Assembly: GCA_945860255.1 (NCBI GenBank)
Contig: CAMAQI010000006.1
Coordinates: 1-29,742 of the forward strand
Source: Methylacidiphilum caldifontis
GTDB lineage: Bacteria; Verrucomicrobiota; Verrucomicrobiia; Methylacidiphilales; CAMAQI01
DNA length: 29,742 bases
Reading direction: 5' to 3'
The position numbers and the translations under genes were made by a program. The notes beneath the pieces were generated by a model, which was not told where the DNA came from, ran no database searches, and worked only from the letters and a program-made list of their open reading frames with translations. Below are positions 5,673 to 14,008 of the stretch, piece after piece. How positions within the stretch are numbered: the first letter of the stretch is position 1; each line of letters begins with the position of its first letter.

Positions 5673-7781
5673 TTAACGGCTCCTCTGAGGAAGAATTCTT
5701 GACGGTTTTCGATCGTCATCTTCGTTCGAAATTTCAGCCGGGGCATCCCCGGGATTGCTTTCTTGTGAAGCGGCCCCCGCTGCGGGAAGGGCCCCCGGAG
5801 CAGTGGCTCCAGTGGCTTGAGGAGGGACATAATCGGTGACGCCGCCAAAGTGTCCATCGACCGGGGTGAGATAGTTCATGTTTATCGTCTCCCCTTTTTC
5901 CATCGCAAAAAGTCGGGAGTAGATATTTTGAGCAATCGGAGCGCAGGTTCCTCCTCCTGAGGTTCCCCCTTCGACGAGAACGCAGATCGCATAACGAGGG
6001 GAATCGTACGGAGCAAAGGAGAGAAACCAAGTTCGCTGATCGCTGACCGTGCGTCCTTGCAGACGGGTTTTGAATTGAGCCGTTCCGGTTTTTCCTGCGA
6101 TTTTATAGCCGGGAACTTGAGCTTTCGTCGCTGTTCCGGAGTCCACAACCGCTAGCATTCCTTGGCGAACGATATCAATATCAGGGAGATCAAACTCAAT
6201 TCGATTGCGGATTCGAGTCGGAAAGGTCGCTTTGACATCCCCATCGATACTTTGAATGCTTTTTACGAGATTTGGAAAGTAGACCGTTCCTCCATTCGCA
6301 ATGGCCGCTCCGACCACCGCCATTTGTAACGGAGTGACTTCGACCGCCCCTTGACCGATCGAGAAATTAGCGGTGTAGGCGGTCGTCCATCGTTCGGCTG
6401 GATAATGTTTTTTGAGCCACTCAGGGCTCCAGAGAATTCCTTTCCCTTCCGGAAGGGGAATCTCGGTCGGCTGTCCGATTCCAAAAAGGCGGGCCATCTC
6501 GACCAGTTTATCGATTCCAGTGCTGATGCCCGCAGGATAAAAGAAAGTATTCGTCGACCATTGCATCGCCTCCTTAACCGTGATCGGTCCGCGATCTCCC
6601 TTGTACCAATCCTTAAAGGAACGATTTCCGATGAACATACTGCTGGCGGTATTGATGTAAGTATTGGGGCGAATCGCATGAGCCTTGAGAGCCGCCAAAG
6701 CAATGATCGGCTTATAGATCGATCCCGGAGCGTATTCGGAAAGGGCACGATTAATCATCGGGGCGGTCGGATTTGTTGTGAGCTCTTTCCAGTTCTGCGG
6801 GGAAATTTTAGGAATAAAGACATTGGGATCAAAATTAGGAACCGAGACCATCGCTAAAATATCGCCATTATTCGGATCGACAATCACGACGGCCCCCCGT
6901 CCGACTCCGCGCATCGCATCTTCGGCGATATGCTGGATTCGAGCATCGATGGAGAGTGAGATCGAATTTCCCACGGTAGGGGGCTCTTCGGTTTCATCCC
7001 CTGGAACAATGTAACCGCGATAATTGACCTGAAGAATTTTTCCTCCGGCCTTCCCCTGAAGATGGGAATCCATTTTTTCCTCCACCCCTTTTTTTCCGAC
7101 AAATTCAAATTCAACCCCCGCTTCATCAACCTGTTCGGAGCTTTCGGGACGTCCGATGTAGCCGACGATATGAGGGGCAAAGGCTCCCATATTATAAGTA
7201 CGAATCGGGCGAGCTCCGATTTCGATTCCCGGAATTCCTAGATTTCGTTCGGAGAATTGGGCGAGGGTATTAAAGTCCACATCCGCTTTATAAGGATAAG
7301 GGATTCGGGGCTGGGTCCGGTAGTGGTTACGAATATCGTTGGCATCGAGCTTAATTTCGATTCCCAATGTTTTTTTCAAAGGCTCTACCGATTCCGCAAC
7401 AATTTTAACGATATCATTTTCCTCACGCGTAATGGTTTTCCCTTTCCGTTTAACGGTAATGGGAATTTTAGGGATACGGCCGCGATGCGTCCGAGAGTAA
7501 TCGCGGATCAGTTGATCGAGATAGAAATCGATATCGAAACTTGCGCGATTTTCTGCAATCGCAAATCCGTTGCGATCTAAAATAGCCCCCCGTGCCGGGG
7601 AAAGACGAATGGCAACAGTCGTTTGGTTTCGGAGTTTATCCTTGTAGTTTTCGTTTTTCTGAACCGTGACATCATAGAGTCGAAAGACAAGATAAAGGGC
7701 GGCCAAGAAAAAGGCAAAGATGAGGTATCCCTGGCGACTTCCGTGATGAATCGTTTGAGATTTGGATTTAGTTTCGAGCAT
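5673..7781 (-). CDS. mrdA: Penicillin-binding protein 2 (class B transpeptidase)
   Basis: With the start at 7781 the protein has 702 residues. That ATG has a very good ribosome site (GGAGG, 6 nt away) and gives a short basic cytoplasmic N-terminus before the single membrane helix (about 18-38); a longer in-frame extension to 7871 only overlaps mreD. The dimerisation domain (about 50-270, RGAILDRNG) precedes the transpeptidase domain with all three active-site boxes: SIYK (Ser354, Lys357), STN (409-411) and KTG (564-566). A Pro/Ala-rich, acidic tail from about 655 is unusual and probably disordered. It overlaps mreD by 14 bp and pairs functionally with RodA for side-wall synthesis. Confidence 0.95.
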   Translation of the reverse strand: MLETKSKSQTIHHGSRQGYLIFAFFLAALYLVFRLYDVTVQKNENYKDKLRNQTTVAIRLSPARGAILDRNGFAIAENRASFDIDFYLDQLIRDYSRTHRGRIPKIPITVKRKGKTITREENDIVKIVAESVEPLKKTLGIEIKLDANDIRNHYRTQPRIPYPYKADVDFNTLAQFSERNLGIPGIEIGARPIRTYNMGAFAPHIVGYIGRPESSEQVDEAGVEFEFVGKKGVEEKMDSHLQGKAGGKILQVNYRGYIVPGDETEEPPTVGNSISLSIDARIQHIAEDAMRGVGRGAVVIVDPNNGDILAMVSVPNFDPNVFIPKISPQNWKELTTNPTAPMINRALSEYAPGSIYKPIIALAALKAHAIRPNTYINTASSMFIGNRSFKDWYKGDRGPITVKEAMQWSTNTFFYPAGISTGIDKLVEMARLFGIGQPTEIPLPEGKGILWSPEWLKKHYPAERWTTAYTANFSIGQGAVEVTPLQMAVVGAAIANGGTVYFPNLVKSIQSIDGDVKATFPTRIRNRIEFDLPDIDIVRQGMLAVVDSGTATKAQVPGYKIAGKTGTAQFKTRLQGRTVSDQRTWFLSFAPYDSPRYAICVLVEGGTSGGGTCAPIAQNIYSRLFAMEKGETINMNYLTPVDGHFGGVTDYVPPQATGATAPGALPAAGAASQESNPGDAPAEISNEDDDRKPSRILPQRSR

Positions 7782-8298
7782 ATTCCTCCGTGAAATGCCG
7801 CGGTTCGTACCATCCGAAAAAAATTGCAATCCGAGTGATGATCGGGAAAAGGAGAATACACAAGATTGCATTAAAAAAGGCGGGGAAAAGCATTCGATAC
7901 CAAAGGGAGGAGGGCCACATCCAGCGTTGGAGTTGTAGAGAATACAAGAGATAGTCGGTGATTTGGTAGAAATAAGTGCCTGCGATCACGAGTAAGATTC
8001 GGGTATCCCAACGCTCTGCATCGAGCGAGCGACGTTGGGTGAGGATTAAAAGAGCGGTAAAAGTCAGAGAGAGGACGCTGAGACCCATTTTTTGAGGAGA
8101 GAGCAGATCGAGGGCAAGTCCCATGAGACAGGTGACGAGAAAGACCCAATGGGAGCGGAGAACCAAACAAGCGTAAATCACCCCGAGGACCGGGAGATGA
8201 GGCTCCATTTCAAAGAAGATCGCCCAACTCGGAAAGAACATTTGCGCAATCGTTCCAATGATCCCGATGGTCAGCACATAAAGGGACATTACAATCAT
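7768..8298 (-). CDS. mreD: Rod shape-determining protein MreD
   Basis: A 176-residue membrane protein with about five to six hydrophobic helices and the MreD layout: a short N-terminal helix, HLPVLGVIYACLVLRSHW, then a GLALDLLSPQKMGLSVLS segment (the G-x-x-x-D-L-L conserved turn). MreD links MreC to the rest of the elongasome in the inner membrane. Start is 1 nt after the mreC stop; a second in-frame ATG lies three codons later and cannot be excluded. The end overlaps mrdA by 14 bp. Confidence 0.88.
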   Translation of the reverse strand: MIVMSLYVLTIGIIGTIAQMFFPSWAIFFEMEPHLPVLGVIYACLVLRSHWVFLVTCLMGLALDLLSPQKMGLSVLSLTFTALLILTQRRSLDAERWDTRILLVIAGTYFYQITDYLLYSLQLQRWMWPSSLWYRMLFPAFFNAILCILLFPIITRIAIFFGWYEPRHFTEEYARN

Positions 8299-8299
8299 T

Positions 8300-9103
8300 T
8301 TATTTAGCCCCCATGACGATAAAGAGTTCTTCGAGCTGAGTGAGGTCGATCGCAGGATCGATTAAAAGTTCTTGATAGAGCCCGAAATTACTTTGTGAGG
8401 CCAACGGTTTAATTAAGGCGACGGTACCGAGAAAAAGTCCCGGAGGAAAGACTCCTCCTGCGCCACTGGTAAAGACCCGTTCGCCAACCCCTAATTCGAC
8501 TCCTCGTGGAATAAAAGTCATCTTGGATTGCGGTTGTGACTTCGTACGGGAGCCGCCACCGATTACAATCCCGTGCTCACGGGTCGTTTCCAGCGTCGCG
8601 GCGATTTTACAGTTGGGGTTCACCATGAGAATCACTTCGCTGGTTTTGGCGTAAATTTCCCCTGTTTTTCCAACCACCCCGCGCGGAGAGACCACGGGAA
8701 GATCTCGGGTCATTCCGGCTTCGTCTTCCCATCCGATATTCACTTGAAGCGTGCTCCACCAGCTTTCTTGTTTGCGGCCAATGACCTTACAGGCTTGGAG
8801 TCGATAAGGAGAGGCATTTTTAAAAAGGAGCATCTCCTGAAGTCGAGAGTTTTCCCCGGTGAGATTTCGATAGTAAATATTTTCAGTGGCGATTCGCGTA
8901 TTCTCTTTTCGAAGTCGAATGACCTCCCGTTGGAGCGTCTTTAAGGTCTCTAATCCATCATCGACATCACTGATAAAAGTGGTGGTGGTATCTCCCAGTG
9001 TTTTGACATAAGTCCAATGGAGATAATAACCTAAGACGAGAGCCGCAAAGGGGGAGATCACCATGAGAAAGACATGGATCGATGAGGCTTGTCCGCGTCT
9101 CAT
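8300..9103 (-). CDS. mreC: Rod shape-determining protein MreC (second of two tandem copies)
   Basis: A 267-residue MreC: one N-terminal membrane helix (about 11-31), a coiled coil (about 45-85, ending TENIYYRNLTGENSRL), and the periplasmic beta domain with ESWW, VVSPRGVVGKTG, and the family hallmark VGERVFTSGAGGVFPPGLFLG, ending in IDPAIDLTQLEELFIV. MreC scaffolds PBP2/RodA in the periplasm. Its start overlaps the stop of the upstream mreC-like gene by 4 bp (ATGA), and mreD follows after 1 nt. It is clearly paralogous to its neighbour at 9100-9930. Confidence 0.93.
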   Translation of the reverse strand: MRRGQASSIHVFLMVISPFAALVLGYYLHWTYVKTLGDTTTTFISDVDDGLETLKTLQREVIRLRKENTRIATENIYYRNLTGENSRLQEMLLFKNASPYRLQACKVIGRKQESWWSTLQVNIGWEDEAGMTRDLPVVSPRGVVGKTGEIYAKTSEVILMVNPNCKIAATLETTREHGIVIGGGSRTKSQPQSKMTFIPRGVELGVGERVFTSGAGGVFPPGLFLGTVALIKPLASQSNFGLYQELLIDPAIDLTQLEELFIVMGAK

Positions 9104-9930
9104 GACTCATCCACAATGATAAAGAGTTCCGTAAGTTGCGCGAGATCAAAAGCCGGCTCGATCGTAATCTCTAAATAAGAATCTTTGATCGAAGGACGTA
9201 CATCGAGAACCTTGCCAACGAGAAGTCCAGGGGGGAAAATACCGTCGAGCCCGCTGGTAAAAACTTTTTCCCCGATTTTGACAGGGGTTTCCTTAGGGAT
9301 ATATCTCATTCGGGTCTGTGGATTTCCTTCACGGACCGACCCTTCTCCTTGGATGATTCCCTGTTCGCGACACTCTTCAAGTTGCGCTGCAAATTGACAG
9401 TTTTCGTTGACGATTAAAATTACTTCACTCATTTTTTCCGAGACGACCCCCGTGATTCCAACCACTCCATAAGGACTGATGACCGGGAGCCCTTGTCGAT
9501 AGATCGCTTTTTCAAGGGAGCGATGGTCTTGGGTGCCGCGATTGATATAAACGCTGTTCCACCAGCTCACCGGATCGCGGCCAATGACATGACAACCGAT
9601 GAGATGAAATTGGGGGGCTCCGCGGAAGGAGAGTTTTTTTCGAAGTTCGAGATTCTCTTTTGCCATGACGAGCATCTTTTCACGCTCGACGGAGAGTTTT
9701 TGATTTTCATCGACGAGCATGTCGAAGGAGGTCTGTGCCGATCCCGGAGTCTGTAAGTTGACATCTACCTTTTCAGAGAGAGAGGAGAAACGATCCACCG
9801 CATAAAATAGAGGAGAAAGGGTTTGGAGCGTCAGAGAGCGTAAGCGAAGATGTTCTTCACTTGATCGAGTCAAACAAAAGCCCAAAAAAAGGGCAAATGC
9901 GATCAATAGTAAAAATCGTTTAAACGTCAT
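9100..9930 (-). CDS. mreC: Rod shape-determining protein MreC paralogue (first of two tandem copies)
   Basis: A 276-residue MreC-type protein with a membrane helix at about 4-20, a coiled coil around 65-95, and the beta domain: VSWWNSVYINRG, LPVISPYGVVGITG, KIGEKVFTSGLDGIFPPGLLVG, and IEPAFDLAQLTELFII at the end. It shares the same sequence of motifs, in the same order, with the mreC gene directly downstream, so one arose by tandem duplication. Both keep all recognisable motifs, so neither looks degenerate. It follows mreB after 54 nt. Which copy is the functional equivalent of single-copy MreC cannot be said. Confidence 0.92.
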   Translation of the reverse strand: MTFKRFLLLIAFALFLGFCLTRSSEEHLRLRSLTLQTLSPLFYAVDRFSSLSEKVDVNLQTPGSAQTSFDMLVDENQKLSVEREKMLVMAKENLELRKKLSFRGAPQFHLIGCHVIGRDPVSWWNSVYINRGTQDHRSLEKAIYRQGLPVISPYGVVGITGVVSEKMSEVILIVNENCQFAAQLEECREQGIIQGEGSVREGNPQTRMRYIPKETPVKIGEKVFTSGLDGIFPPGLLVGKVLDVRPSIKDSYLEITIEPAFDLAQLTELFIIVDES

Positions 9931-9984
9931 GCGACCAACTTCTTGCCACTCTCGATTGAACGATCGTGGCTATCGGGTCGCAGG

Positions 9985-11016
9985 TTACGTCATGCGTTCA
10001 GCTTCGGCAATTTTGCGAAGGTATTTGAATTCTTGCAAAACTTTTCCGGTACCTTCCGCGACGGCACTCAACGGATCTTCTGCCACATGGACAGGGAGCC
10101 CCGTTTCTTCCGCCAAGAGGCGATCCAATCCTCGGAGTAATGCTCCTCCGCCTGCGAGAACAATTCCGCGCTCGACCAAGTCGGCGGAAAGTTCTGGGGG
10201 GCAGCGCTCCAAGGTGATGCGAACGGATTCCACAATTACGGAAATCGGCTCGAGCATCGCCTCACGTACTTCCTGCGATGTCACTGTCAAAGTCTTTGGG
10301 AGTCCGGCGACGAGGTCACGTCCTTTGACCTCCATGCTGGACTCTTTTTCCATTGGATAAGCAGAGCCGATCTTGATTTTGATCTCTTCGGCGGTTCTTT
10401 CTCCAATCATCAAATTATAGGCACGGCGCATGTAATTAGCGATGCTCTCATCGAGCTCATCACCAGCAACACGAACGCTGCGACTAAAAACAATTCCCGC
10501 AAGAGAGATGATCGCAACTTCCGTGGTTCCTCCACCGATATCGACAATCATATTTCCAGCGGCCTCTTGAACGGGGAGACCGACGCCAATCGCGGCGGCC
10601 ATAGGCTCTTCGATTAAATGAACTTCTCGTGCTCCCGCATGTTGGGCGGAATCTTTGACCGCACGCTTTTCCACTTCGGTAATTCCGGAGGGAACAGCGA
10701 TGACAATACGAGGGGGACGAAATTTATTCTTGCGAGCCACTTTCTGAATGAAGGCCTTGAGCATCGCCTCCGTGATTTCAAAATCGGCGATCACACCATC
10801 TTTCATCGGACGAACGGCAATAATATTACCAGGGGTACGACCGAGCATTCGTTTCGCCTCATCTCCCACGGCAAGAACCTTTTTAGTCCCTTGTTGGATG
10901 GCGACGACAGACGGTTCCCGGAGAACAATTCCGCGGTCTTTAACGTAGATCAATGTATTGGCAGTACCGAGGTCAATGCCGATATCGTTCGTGAAGAAAT
11001 TCGAGAAAAAACTCAT
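9985..11016 (-). CDS. mreB: Rod shape-determining actin-like protein MreB
   Basis: A 343-residue MreB of normal length. The N-terminal SFFSNFFTN is the short amphipathic membrane-binding stretch. Phosphate 1 (GIDLGTANT, 13-21), the VAVPSGITEVEKRA connecting loop, phosphate 2 (DIGGGTTEVAI) and the adenosine segment (LAGGGALLRGLDRLL) are all present. MreB polymerises on the inner membrane and guides PBP2/RodA wall synthesis. It is the first gene of the operon, behind a sigma70-type promoter at 11039-11067; the order mreB-mreC-mreC-mreD-mrdA-rodA-rng is the classical cluster with one extra mreC. Confidence 0.98.
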   Translation of the reverse strand: MSFFSNFFTNDIGIDLGTANTLIYVKDRGIVLREPSVVAIQQGTKKVLAVGDEAKRMLGRTPGNIIAVRPMKDGVIADFEITEAMLKAFIQKVARKNKFRPPRIVIAVPSGITEVEKRAVKDSAQHAGAREVHLIEEPMAAAIGVGLPVQEAAGNMIVDIGGGTTEVAIISLAGIVFSRSVRVAGDELDESIANYMRRAYNLMIGERTAEEIKIKIGSAYPMEKESSMEVKGRDLVAGLPKTLTVTSQEVREAMLEPISVIVESVRITLERCPPELSADLVERGIVLAGGGALLRGLDRLLAEETGLPVHVAEDPLSAVAEGTGKVLQEFKYLRKIAEAERMT

Positions 11017-11038
11017 ATTTGTGCTTTAAAGTTGATGC

Positions 11039-11067
11039 TTTGTAGAGTCGAAAGCTGTTATCGTCAA
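11039..11067 (-). promoter_or_regulatory. Sigma70-type promoter of the mreB operon
   Basis: On the minus strand TTGACG (11062-11067) and TACAAA (11039-11044) are separated by exactly 17 bp, 22 nt before the mreB start codon. Confidence 0.65.
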
Positions 11068-11255
11068 GGGGTTTCCGAGATTTCGACCGAATTTGTTGAA
11101 AAATACGGAAAAACTTTCAAAAACAGCTTGAAAACCGTTTGACCCGTTCGTTTGATTGCGGATGAATCGAAAAGGGAGGATTGACTATTTGATGAGGAGG
11201 CAATTAATGAACATGGATGGACAGGATTTACAGGATATTTAAAGACAGTTTTAAT

Positions 11256-11288
11256 GGGGAGCCGACTCCAAAAGGGTTTTGGAGGAGA
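11256..11288. repeat. Short hairpin repeat, copy 1 (second copy at 29555-29586)
   Basis: GCCGACTCCAAAAGGGTTTT and the following GGAGGAGA recur with one base deleted at 29559-29586. Inside, CTCCAAAA/TTTTGGAG form a perfect 8-bp stem around GGG. Confidence 0.7.
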
Positions 11289-11311
11289 TTGCAGAATCGC
11301 TCCCGAGATTG

Positions 11312-11347
11312 AGATCTCCATTTTTTCGAATCGATTTATGGAGATCT
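11312..11347. repeat. 10-bp inverted repeat upstream of the TPR gene
   Basis: AGATCTCCAT (11312-11321) and ATGGAGATCT (11338-11347) are exact reverse complements with a 16-nt spacer, about 95 nt before the likely start of the TPR protein. Could be an operator or a leader hairpin; no T tract follows. Confidence 0.5.
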
Positions 11348-11441
11348 TTAGATTTGATTTAATCAGTGCTCTATGAGAAACTGGCATTCGGTTTCAAATT
11401 GCCGGAATGACCGCAGGGTTACTTCAACGGATAAAAAAATC

Positions 11442-12833
11442 ATGACCTCCGATCTTATTTCATTCGCTCAAAAAGGGGCGGAGGCTCAGGAGCAGGGGCG
11501 ACTCCAAGAGGCTCTCGGATTTTATCGGCAGGCCCTGGAGATCGATCCGACGTTACCCAGATTAGCTTCGAATGTCGGGGTTGTCTTGACTGATCTCGGG
11601 GAGTTCACGAAGGCCGAGGAGCTCTTTGAGGAGGCGATTGCCTTGGAGCCAGAGAATTATGCCGTTTGGAATAATCGCGGAAATCTTTGGAAGAAACAAC
11701 AGAAGTGGAGTTGGGCGATTGAGGATTACTCTCATGCGATCTCGCTCAAGGAGGATTATTTTCATGCGATTTATAATCGCGGTTCGGTCTATTTTGCTTT
11801 AGATCGTTTAGTCGATTCAGAGCGCGATTTGCAAAAGGCGGTGGCGCTGAATCCCTTGGACTCGAAGCCGTGGGTGAATTTGGGGGAGGTGGCCTGGGAG
11901 TTGAATCGCCCCGATGAGGCTCTCACTTATTTTGAGCGAGCCATTCAAGCCGATGGGGAAAATGCGGAGGGCCATTGGAATCGGGCACTCTGGTATCTGT
12001 GGCGAGGCGATTATTTAAAGGGGTGGTCGGAGTATGAATGGCGATGGGCACTTCCGGGAATCCCCGAATTTTATCCAGAAATCGCCGCCTGGCGCGGAGA
12101 GCGTGAGGGGCATCTTCTCGTTTATGCAGAGCAAGGGTTTGGGGATACGATTCAATTCTCTCGCTTTTTAAAAGAGACGAGAAGTCGAGTGAGAGCGATG
12201 ACGGTCGATGTTCAGGGGGGGCTTCTATTGTGGCTTCGGGAGTTTTATCCAGAGATCGATTTTGTGGAGTCGAGTCAGATTCCGAAAACGGTCACGCATC
12301 GGGTTGCCTTACAATCCCTTCCGTTGGTTTTGGGAATTGGAAAGCCGCCCACGTTTCCAATCGAGTCGAAAAGCAGTTCCTCAGAGGGGGTTCAGAGAGT
12401 GGCTTTTTGCTGGTCAGGGAGTGGAGTCGATTTAAGACGACGGATTCCGCTGGAGTTATGGAACCCCCTTTTTCAAATTCAGGGGAAAGAGTGGATTAGT
12501 TTTCAGACAGGAAATGCCGTGCAGGAGCTTAAGAGAGAAAATCCGTTGATTTTTGATCTCGGAAGTGGGTTTCAAAATTTCAAGGAGACCGCAGAGGGAT
12601 TAGCGAAAGTCGATCTCGTGGTGACGATCGATACCGCATTGGCTCATTTGGCAGGCACGATCGGAAAGCCGACTCTTTTATTACTTCCACAAGTCGCCGA
12701 TTGGCGATGGGGAGCGGAGGGAGAGAGCTGTGATTGGTATCCGAGTGTCCGCTGTTTTCGCCAGAGGAGTCGCGGGGACTGGGCAGAGGTGTTAGCGCGG
12801 GTCGGTGCGGAACTGCAGCAGGGAGGGCTGTGA
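11442..12833 (+). CDS. TPR protein with GT9/heptosyltransferase-like C-terminal domain
   Basis: From the ATG at 11442 the protein has 463 residues; a 23-residue extension to 11373 is possible but has no family-like sequence. Residues about 3-190 form five or six tetratricopeptide repeats (A-x-x-x-Q-G-R/E-x-x-E-A, YxxALEIDP, YNRGSVYFAL). A linker WRGDYLKGWSEYEWRWALPG leads to a C-terminal GT-B-like domain with LLVYAEQGFGDTIQFSRFL and VVTIDTALAHLAGTIGKPTLLLLP followed by DWRW. This architecture is known from TPR proteins related to glycosyltransferase family 9 and may modify glycans or proteins, but the acceptor is unknown. Transcribed away from the mreB operon; both candidate starts lack a clear Shine-Dalgarno. 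Confidence 0.85.
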   Translation: MTSDLISFAQKGAEAQEQGRLQEALGFYRQALEIDPTLPRLASNVGVVLTDLGEFTKAEELFEEAIALEPENYAVWNNRGNLWKKQQKWSWAIEDYSHAISLKEDYFHAIYNRGSVYFALDRLVDSERDLQKAVALNPLDSKPWVNLGEVAWELNRPDEALTYFERAIQADGENAEGHWNRALWYLWRGDYLKGWSEYEWRWALPGIPEFYPEIAAWRGEREGHLLVYAEQGFGDTIQFSRFLKETRSRVRAMTVDVQGGLLLWLREFYPEIDFVESSQIPKTVTHRVALQSLPLVLGIGKPPTFPIESKSSSSEGVQRVAFCWSGSGVDLRRRIPLELWNPLFQIQGKEWISFQTGNAVQELKRENPLIFDLGSGFQNFKETAEGLAKVDLVVTIDTALAHLAGTIGKPTLLLLPQVADWRWGAEGESCDWYPSVRCFRQRSRGDWAEVLARVGAELQQGGL

Positions 12834-12973
12834 CTGCCGTCCCGACAAAGAGTACTCCGATACTAAACTCGGACCAGGCGAGGGGGGAAATCGCCAAGTT
12901 TTAACTCATTTATTGCTCCGAAAGTTTTCGGGAAGGAGTCCTTGCCACCAAGGTAAGACCGGTTGTTTATGAA

Positions 12974-13001
12974 TTGATTTTTTCGCTCAAATTTCTAAGA
13001 T
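12974..13001 (+). promoter_or_regulatory. Promoter-like pair directly before the AraC gene
   Basis: TTGATT (12974-12979), 16-bp spacer, TAAGAT (12996-13001), then only 7 nt to the ATG at 13009. This places the expected transcript start at or next to the start codon. Confidence 0.45.
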
Positions 13002-13008
13002 CCCCTGA

Positions 13009-13929
13009 ATGAGCCAAAGATCGATGGGATGGGGTTATAAAAAATTAAGTCCCTGCCATGAGAGCATTCATATTCCCTCAGACGCCTCTTTCTTCTTCCG
13101 TCATCTTACTTTAAATAAACTAGAAATTCCTTTTCATTTTCATCAGGAGTATGAAATTGCCTATATTATTCAAGGGAAAGGGACTCGTTACATAGGGGAT
13201 TCGATTCAGCCGTTTGACCGAGGCGATCTCGTTTTATTAGGTCCTCATCTAGGTCATACATGGACCCTCTCGAAGGAGTGCAAAAGAATTGAACTGATCA
13301 CTATCCAGTTTGATTTGAATTTCTTAGGAACCGATTTCATGCAGACCCCCGAAGCCTCCGCTTGGCGTCGATTCCTCCCTCATGCGAACCATGGCGTCGC
13401 TCCCCTTGGGAAGACGGCGGCTAAAATTCAACAGATCCTTTTAAGAATGAAAAAGGAAGTCGGATTCTCTCGCTTAATCTCACTCTTTCAAGTGATGGAC
13501 TTATTTTCTACCAGTAAGGAAATCAAAACCATCTCTTTGGAGGCCGCCTCTCATAAATCAATCCCCTCCTCCGATTCACGGATGGGGAAAGTCATACGCT
13601 ATCTGGAAGAAAATTACTCTCAGAAAATCACCCTTGAGGCGATCGCCAAAATCGCCATGATGAGCCGGGTTTCCTTTAGTCGTTACTGTAAATATAAAAC
13701 AGGGATTCCTTTTAATAGGCTTCTTCGGAGCATCCGAATCGGAAAATCCTGTGAGTTCCTTCAAAATACCAACCGTTCTATTTCCGAAATTGCGCTTGCG
13801 ACGGGGTATGAAAGTCTTGCCACTTTCAATCGCCAGTTTTTGTCCGAAAAACAAATTTCTCCGAGTCATTTGCGAAAGCTTTACCAAAACCTTGATACCA
13901 CCGCTGAAGGAGATTACAAATCCACATAG
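13009..13929 (+). CDS. AraC-family transcriptional regulator with cupin sensor domain
   Basis: A 306-residue regulator. The N-terminal cupin-like domain (about 20-110) has HFHQEYEIAYIIQGKGTRYIGD and the DRGDLVLLGPHLGHTW strand, the sugar-sensing type. The C-terminal 100 residues (about 195-295) hold two helix-turn-helix units: ITLEAIAKIAMMSRVSFSRYC and ISEIALATGYESLATFNRQF, the AraC/XylS signature. It lies 79 nt upstream of the sulfatase on the same strand and probably controls the sulfatase and glycoside hydrolase genes that follow. No Shine-Dalgarno precedes its ATG. Base composition is more AT-rich than in the shape operon, as for all genes up to about 19.3 kb. Confidence 0.9.
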   Translation: MSQRSMGWGYKKLSPCHESIHIPSDASFFFRHLTLNKLEIPFHFHQEYEIAYIIQGKGTRYIGDSIQPFDRGDLVLLGPHLGHTWTLSKECKRIELITIQFDLNFLGTDFMQTPEASAWRRFLPHANHGVAPLGKTAAKIQQILLRMKKEVGFSRLISLFQVMDLFSTSKEIKTISLEAASHKSIPSSDSRMGKVIRYLEENYSQKITLEAIAKIAMMSRVSFSRYCKYKTGIPFNRLLRSIRIGKSCEFLQNTNRSISEIALATGYESLATFNRQFLSEKQISPSHLRKLYQNLDTTAEGDYKST

Positions 13930-14008
13930 CTTGCCTTTTTGTTAATAAATGATTAGGAGAAGATAAATAAAGTATATCGATAAAGTTTTTTTCTGATATT
14001 CTAATAAA

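Larger units (their letters stand above)
11068..11441. other. Intergenic region between mreB and the TPR gene, with repeats
   Basis: No convincing gene is seen. Besides the mreB promoter at its left border, it holds a 'GGACAGGATTTACAGGAT' word (11218-11235) of a kind I recall as dispersed in related genomes, a short hairpin repeat (11256-11288) and a 10-bp inverted repeat (11312-11347). Confidence 0.6.

Noticed and set aside
7782..7871. N-terminal extension of PBP2 by 30 residues
   Set aside because: It only overlaps the end of mreD, has no ribosome site, and the ATG at 7781 has a near-perfect one.
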